A stretch of 64,000 nucleotides of DNA from Bryum argenteum (lineage: Eukaryota > Streptophyta > Bryopsida > Bryales > Bryaceae): positions 25,994,097 through 26,058,096 of the forward strand of contig CM073324.1 in assembly GCA_037043015.1 (NCBI GenBank). Reading direction: 5' to 3'. Position 1 is the first letter of the stretch; each line of letters begins with the position of its first letter. The translations under genes and the position numbers were made by a program. The notes under the pieces are model-generated. The model worked only from the letters and a program-made list of their open reading frames with translations, had not been told where the DNA came from and did no database searches. Below, piece after piece: positions 60,394-64,000 of this stretch.

Positions 60394-62600
60394 GTTGTTT
60401 TCTTTGTTTCATTCCTTTGTTAAGGCCCCTCCCTAGACTTGTGTTACTAGTTGAAGTTGCACCAGTTGTTGTTGTTAAAGGCAACAAGCCCTCCTTCCAA
60501 GGCTCCTCAAAGCAAGCAACACCCCTCACCAATCAAATCTTTCACTTGCACATGTTAAGACAAGGCACTTGTTTGTGTGAGGCGCTTTCTTGTCAACCAC
60601 TGAGGCCATTTCATTAAGCACAAAAGCCAAGGTTTTTGTTTGCAGCTCTCATGAAGCTTTGATGACAACCAAGTGTTTCATTACCAAGGAGAAGGAGAAA
60701 TAACATTAGAGCAACGACAACATCAAATCCATGATAGATGAACCTAAGTTGACAACAATCTAAAAAAGAGTTGACAAAGTATTTCAATTTCTTATACTGG
60801 ATTGTATTCATTAATCTTTGAATATCGTGAAGAGGGCATTAACAAAGAGAATGAACCCACTTTCTTTGAACCAATACCACAATTTCACTAATTAGTAGAC
60901 TACCTTGAATATTCTAGTCTCAATCATGGAAGGAGCTTTTTTATTAATAGATTTTGTAATAATAGATTTCTTGAACCTTTGAATAAGTCTGAATAGACTT
61001 GGTGTTCAAGGGTTGATGACAATATCATACTTGCAACTATGAATTTGTTTTATTATGTACAAAGTACAAGTTAGTATTGAGAAAGAATTGAATCTTGAAA
61101 TGGAACCTCATTATAGTTGTTATCTCATGGTTGAAAAGATATCAGTAATATTTCATTCTTATTTTATATTTCTTTGAAGAACTATAGTGTATTTTTTTTT
61201 TATTCAACCCTAAAGGCTCAAGGAGGTAGCAATCTTCAACTTTCATCCAAAATGAGCAAGTTAATGAATTTTTTTTATATTTTTGCAAGATGTATACAAA
61301 TTTTTAACTATGGGATTCTCGAAAATACAAGTATGAGTAGTTTCAAAAGTAAAAGTAGATTATTCCCCGCAAAAAGTTGGAACATTCATGTATTTTATGA
61401 GAAACAAAAAAATACAAAAATATTGGGCAAGTGAACTAGAGTAGACATTATGACTTCACACAAATTTGAGATGCAACCTGTCTTCAAAATACATAGCAAA
61501 ATATAGTAACTTACCATTCTCACGTTAGTTATACATAATAAGAGGTATATAAAATCATTTAAGAGGCTTGGAAGTGGTAGAGGTACACAAAATTTCAATA
61601 AGTTCCGAAAACATAAAATAAGATGATAAACATTCTAATTATTTACGCCATGCTGAAATAAAAAGTTACTTGAAGAGACTCTTAATTTGACTTTTACTCT
61701 AACACACAATAAACTAAAAATTGGCCATTTATAACTACAATCTTCAATTATCAAATATATCATTCACTAAATATGACAATGGAAATAACAATAATTTGTT
61801 ATATGATGCATAGGAAGTGTCTCAAATGTTACAAATTTTTTTGTGTTATTTGCATCATGTCATTATCAACATCATGTCATTCAAGTCAACCCATGATGTA
61901 ATTGAAACATCCCACGTGTCCCAAACGTTGTTACTTTACCCATCAAAGTGACACTCTGTCATTTAAGACACTTCTAAAAAAAAATTTGATCAATTCCTAC
62001 TAGTGATTGTTGATTGATAAAATACTTTTGATTTGGAATATTGGATCTTGGGAAAAAGGATCTCATGGGTCTCATCCTCCTTTCGCTTGTAAAAAACATG
62101 AAATGTTGGACATTTAGAGTTGATGCCCACCTTATACCTAAAGTTGAAAATATAATCAGACTACAATTTGCCCCTGAAATTGCCATGAATATTTTTTGTC
62201 ATACTTGCGTTTGAAAGCTTATAACAGATTATCTACAAAACCGATCCACGTTTTAAAGATTGCATATGAATCAAGACTCACCAAATCTATACTCCTCATA
62301 ATATTATTCACAATAAAAAGTAAATCCAACTGTAGCAACCTCTCAAAATTCACAATCTCCCAAAAATGGTACTTTGGACTTTTAAAGGTCAAGAAGCAAA
62401 AATCTAATTTACAATTTCGCTAGTTAATATATCATTCCGCTTGCTTTTTGAGTGGATTTATCTCTTGGCTTTGAAGCTCTTGCACTACTAAAGCAATAAA
62501 AACTGATATATACAATTTTGTATTGTTTCCCCTTGATTGGGAATTCTCAAGGAAGATTAACTGAAAAAATAGTGGTGGTGAACTAGGGCCACGGTCGTAG
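60394..62600. other. AT-rich intergenic DNA
   Basis: It holds only short open frames (60-86 codons) and no repeat pair was found. Base composition changes sharply near 62590, where the GC-rich upstream region of the TPI gene begins. Confidence 0.45.
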
Positions 62601-62711
62601 AACCCTCAACGTGATAGACGAACGGAGGGGGTGGCCCACGGTAAAGGGAGGCGAGGGCTCCATGCCGATCCACACCGACCGCAGAGCTGCAAGTCCTCCT
62701 GACTTGGATAA

Positions 62712-63710
<999 letters not shown>

Positions 63711-63944
63711 ACACGCTTGCTCTTTCCCTCCCTCCTACAGCTCCTCTTCAATCGGTGTGTGTGTTGGATTCCTCGCAGATCCAATCTTCGCTCCTCTTTT
63801 CCCCTTCTTGAATGGGTACCCCCGCCCCACCTTTTGACCACCTTCAATCGGCCAAGCGTCCTCCACATTCGAACACGCAGTGGTTTGGTGAATGGACGCC
63901 CTGTGCAGAGGTTTTGAGTTGATAGAATGGCATTTCTCTCTTGT

Positions 63945-63950
63945 AATAAA
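63945..63950 (+). terminator. Polyadenylation signal AATAAA of cytosolic TPI
   Basis: AATAAA lies about 235 bp beyond the TPI stop codon in a T-rich context, a normal 3' UTR length. Confidence 0.6.
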
Positions 63951-64000
63951 AGCATCATCGTCGACTGCTGTTTTGTATCTACTTCTCTTTCGTGCTTGTC

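Overview
The window is nuclear DNA of a land plant. Coding genes have GT-AG introns, there is a triosephosphate isomerase with a plastid-type leader next to a cytosolic-type copy, a nodulin-26-like aquaporin, a plant-type polypyrimidine-tract-binding protein, and many plant-type transposons (CACTA, hAT, SINE, MITE). Short introns, AT-rich intergenic DNA and an aquaporin pore signature unlike common seed-plant classes hint at a non-seed plant (bryophyte or lycophyte), but that is inference. I see no rRNA, genuine tRNA or CRISPR.

Layout. 0-1.4 kb: one arm of a 326-bp inverted repeat, followed by a relic exon of phosphoenolpyruvate carboxylase. 1.4-7.9 kb: an intact five-exon NIP aquaporin gene inside a diverged inverted repeat, then a broken second copy killed by stop codons and a MITE. 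8-12.9 kb: uncharacterised ORFs, direct repeats and a SINE. 13-18.5 kb: a decayed minus-strand gene split by a hAT-type element (13629-16257) with an 8-bp target duplication; the element carries about 1.5 kb of strand-asymmetric C-rich DNA. 19-20.7 kb: a decayed coiled-coil, gag-like relic and a second SINE. 20.7-27.5 kb: the other arm of the inverted repeat and an intact ten-exon PTB gene on the minus strand.

28-40 kb is the most interesting part. A plant piggyBac element (30824-39699) has TTAA target duplications and 14-bp terminal repeats. Its transposase ORF is split by a CACTA element (32715-36317, TSD TTT), and its right terminal repeat is split by a second TTAA-targeting element (38762-39692). 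Two further elements of that TTAA/CCCCTAAA type lie at 29894-30474 and 48578-49550. The transposase has decayed, including loss of the second catalytic Asp.

40-64 kb: more MITEs, a possible solo LTR, a 190-aa three-exon hypothetical gene, the plastid TPI gene (45116-46244, minus), a three-exon unknown gene with a single in-frame stop (51447-52848), a second CACTA element (53875-56492, TSD TAT), inverted duplications, a tRNA-derived SINE and finally the cytosolic-type TPI gene (62937-63710, plus). Both TPI genes have an intronless enzyme body and share a 5' intron position, so they look like diverged duplicates of one retroposed ancestor.

The genes do not form a pathway or operon. The intact functions are membrane solute transport, RNA splicing regulation and triose-phosphate metabolism. 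The rest is mainly a layered record of transposon insertions.
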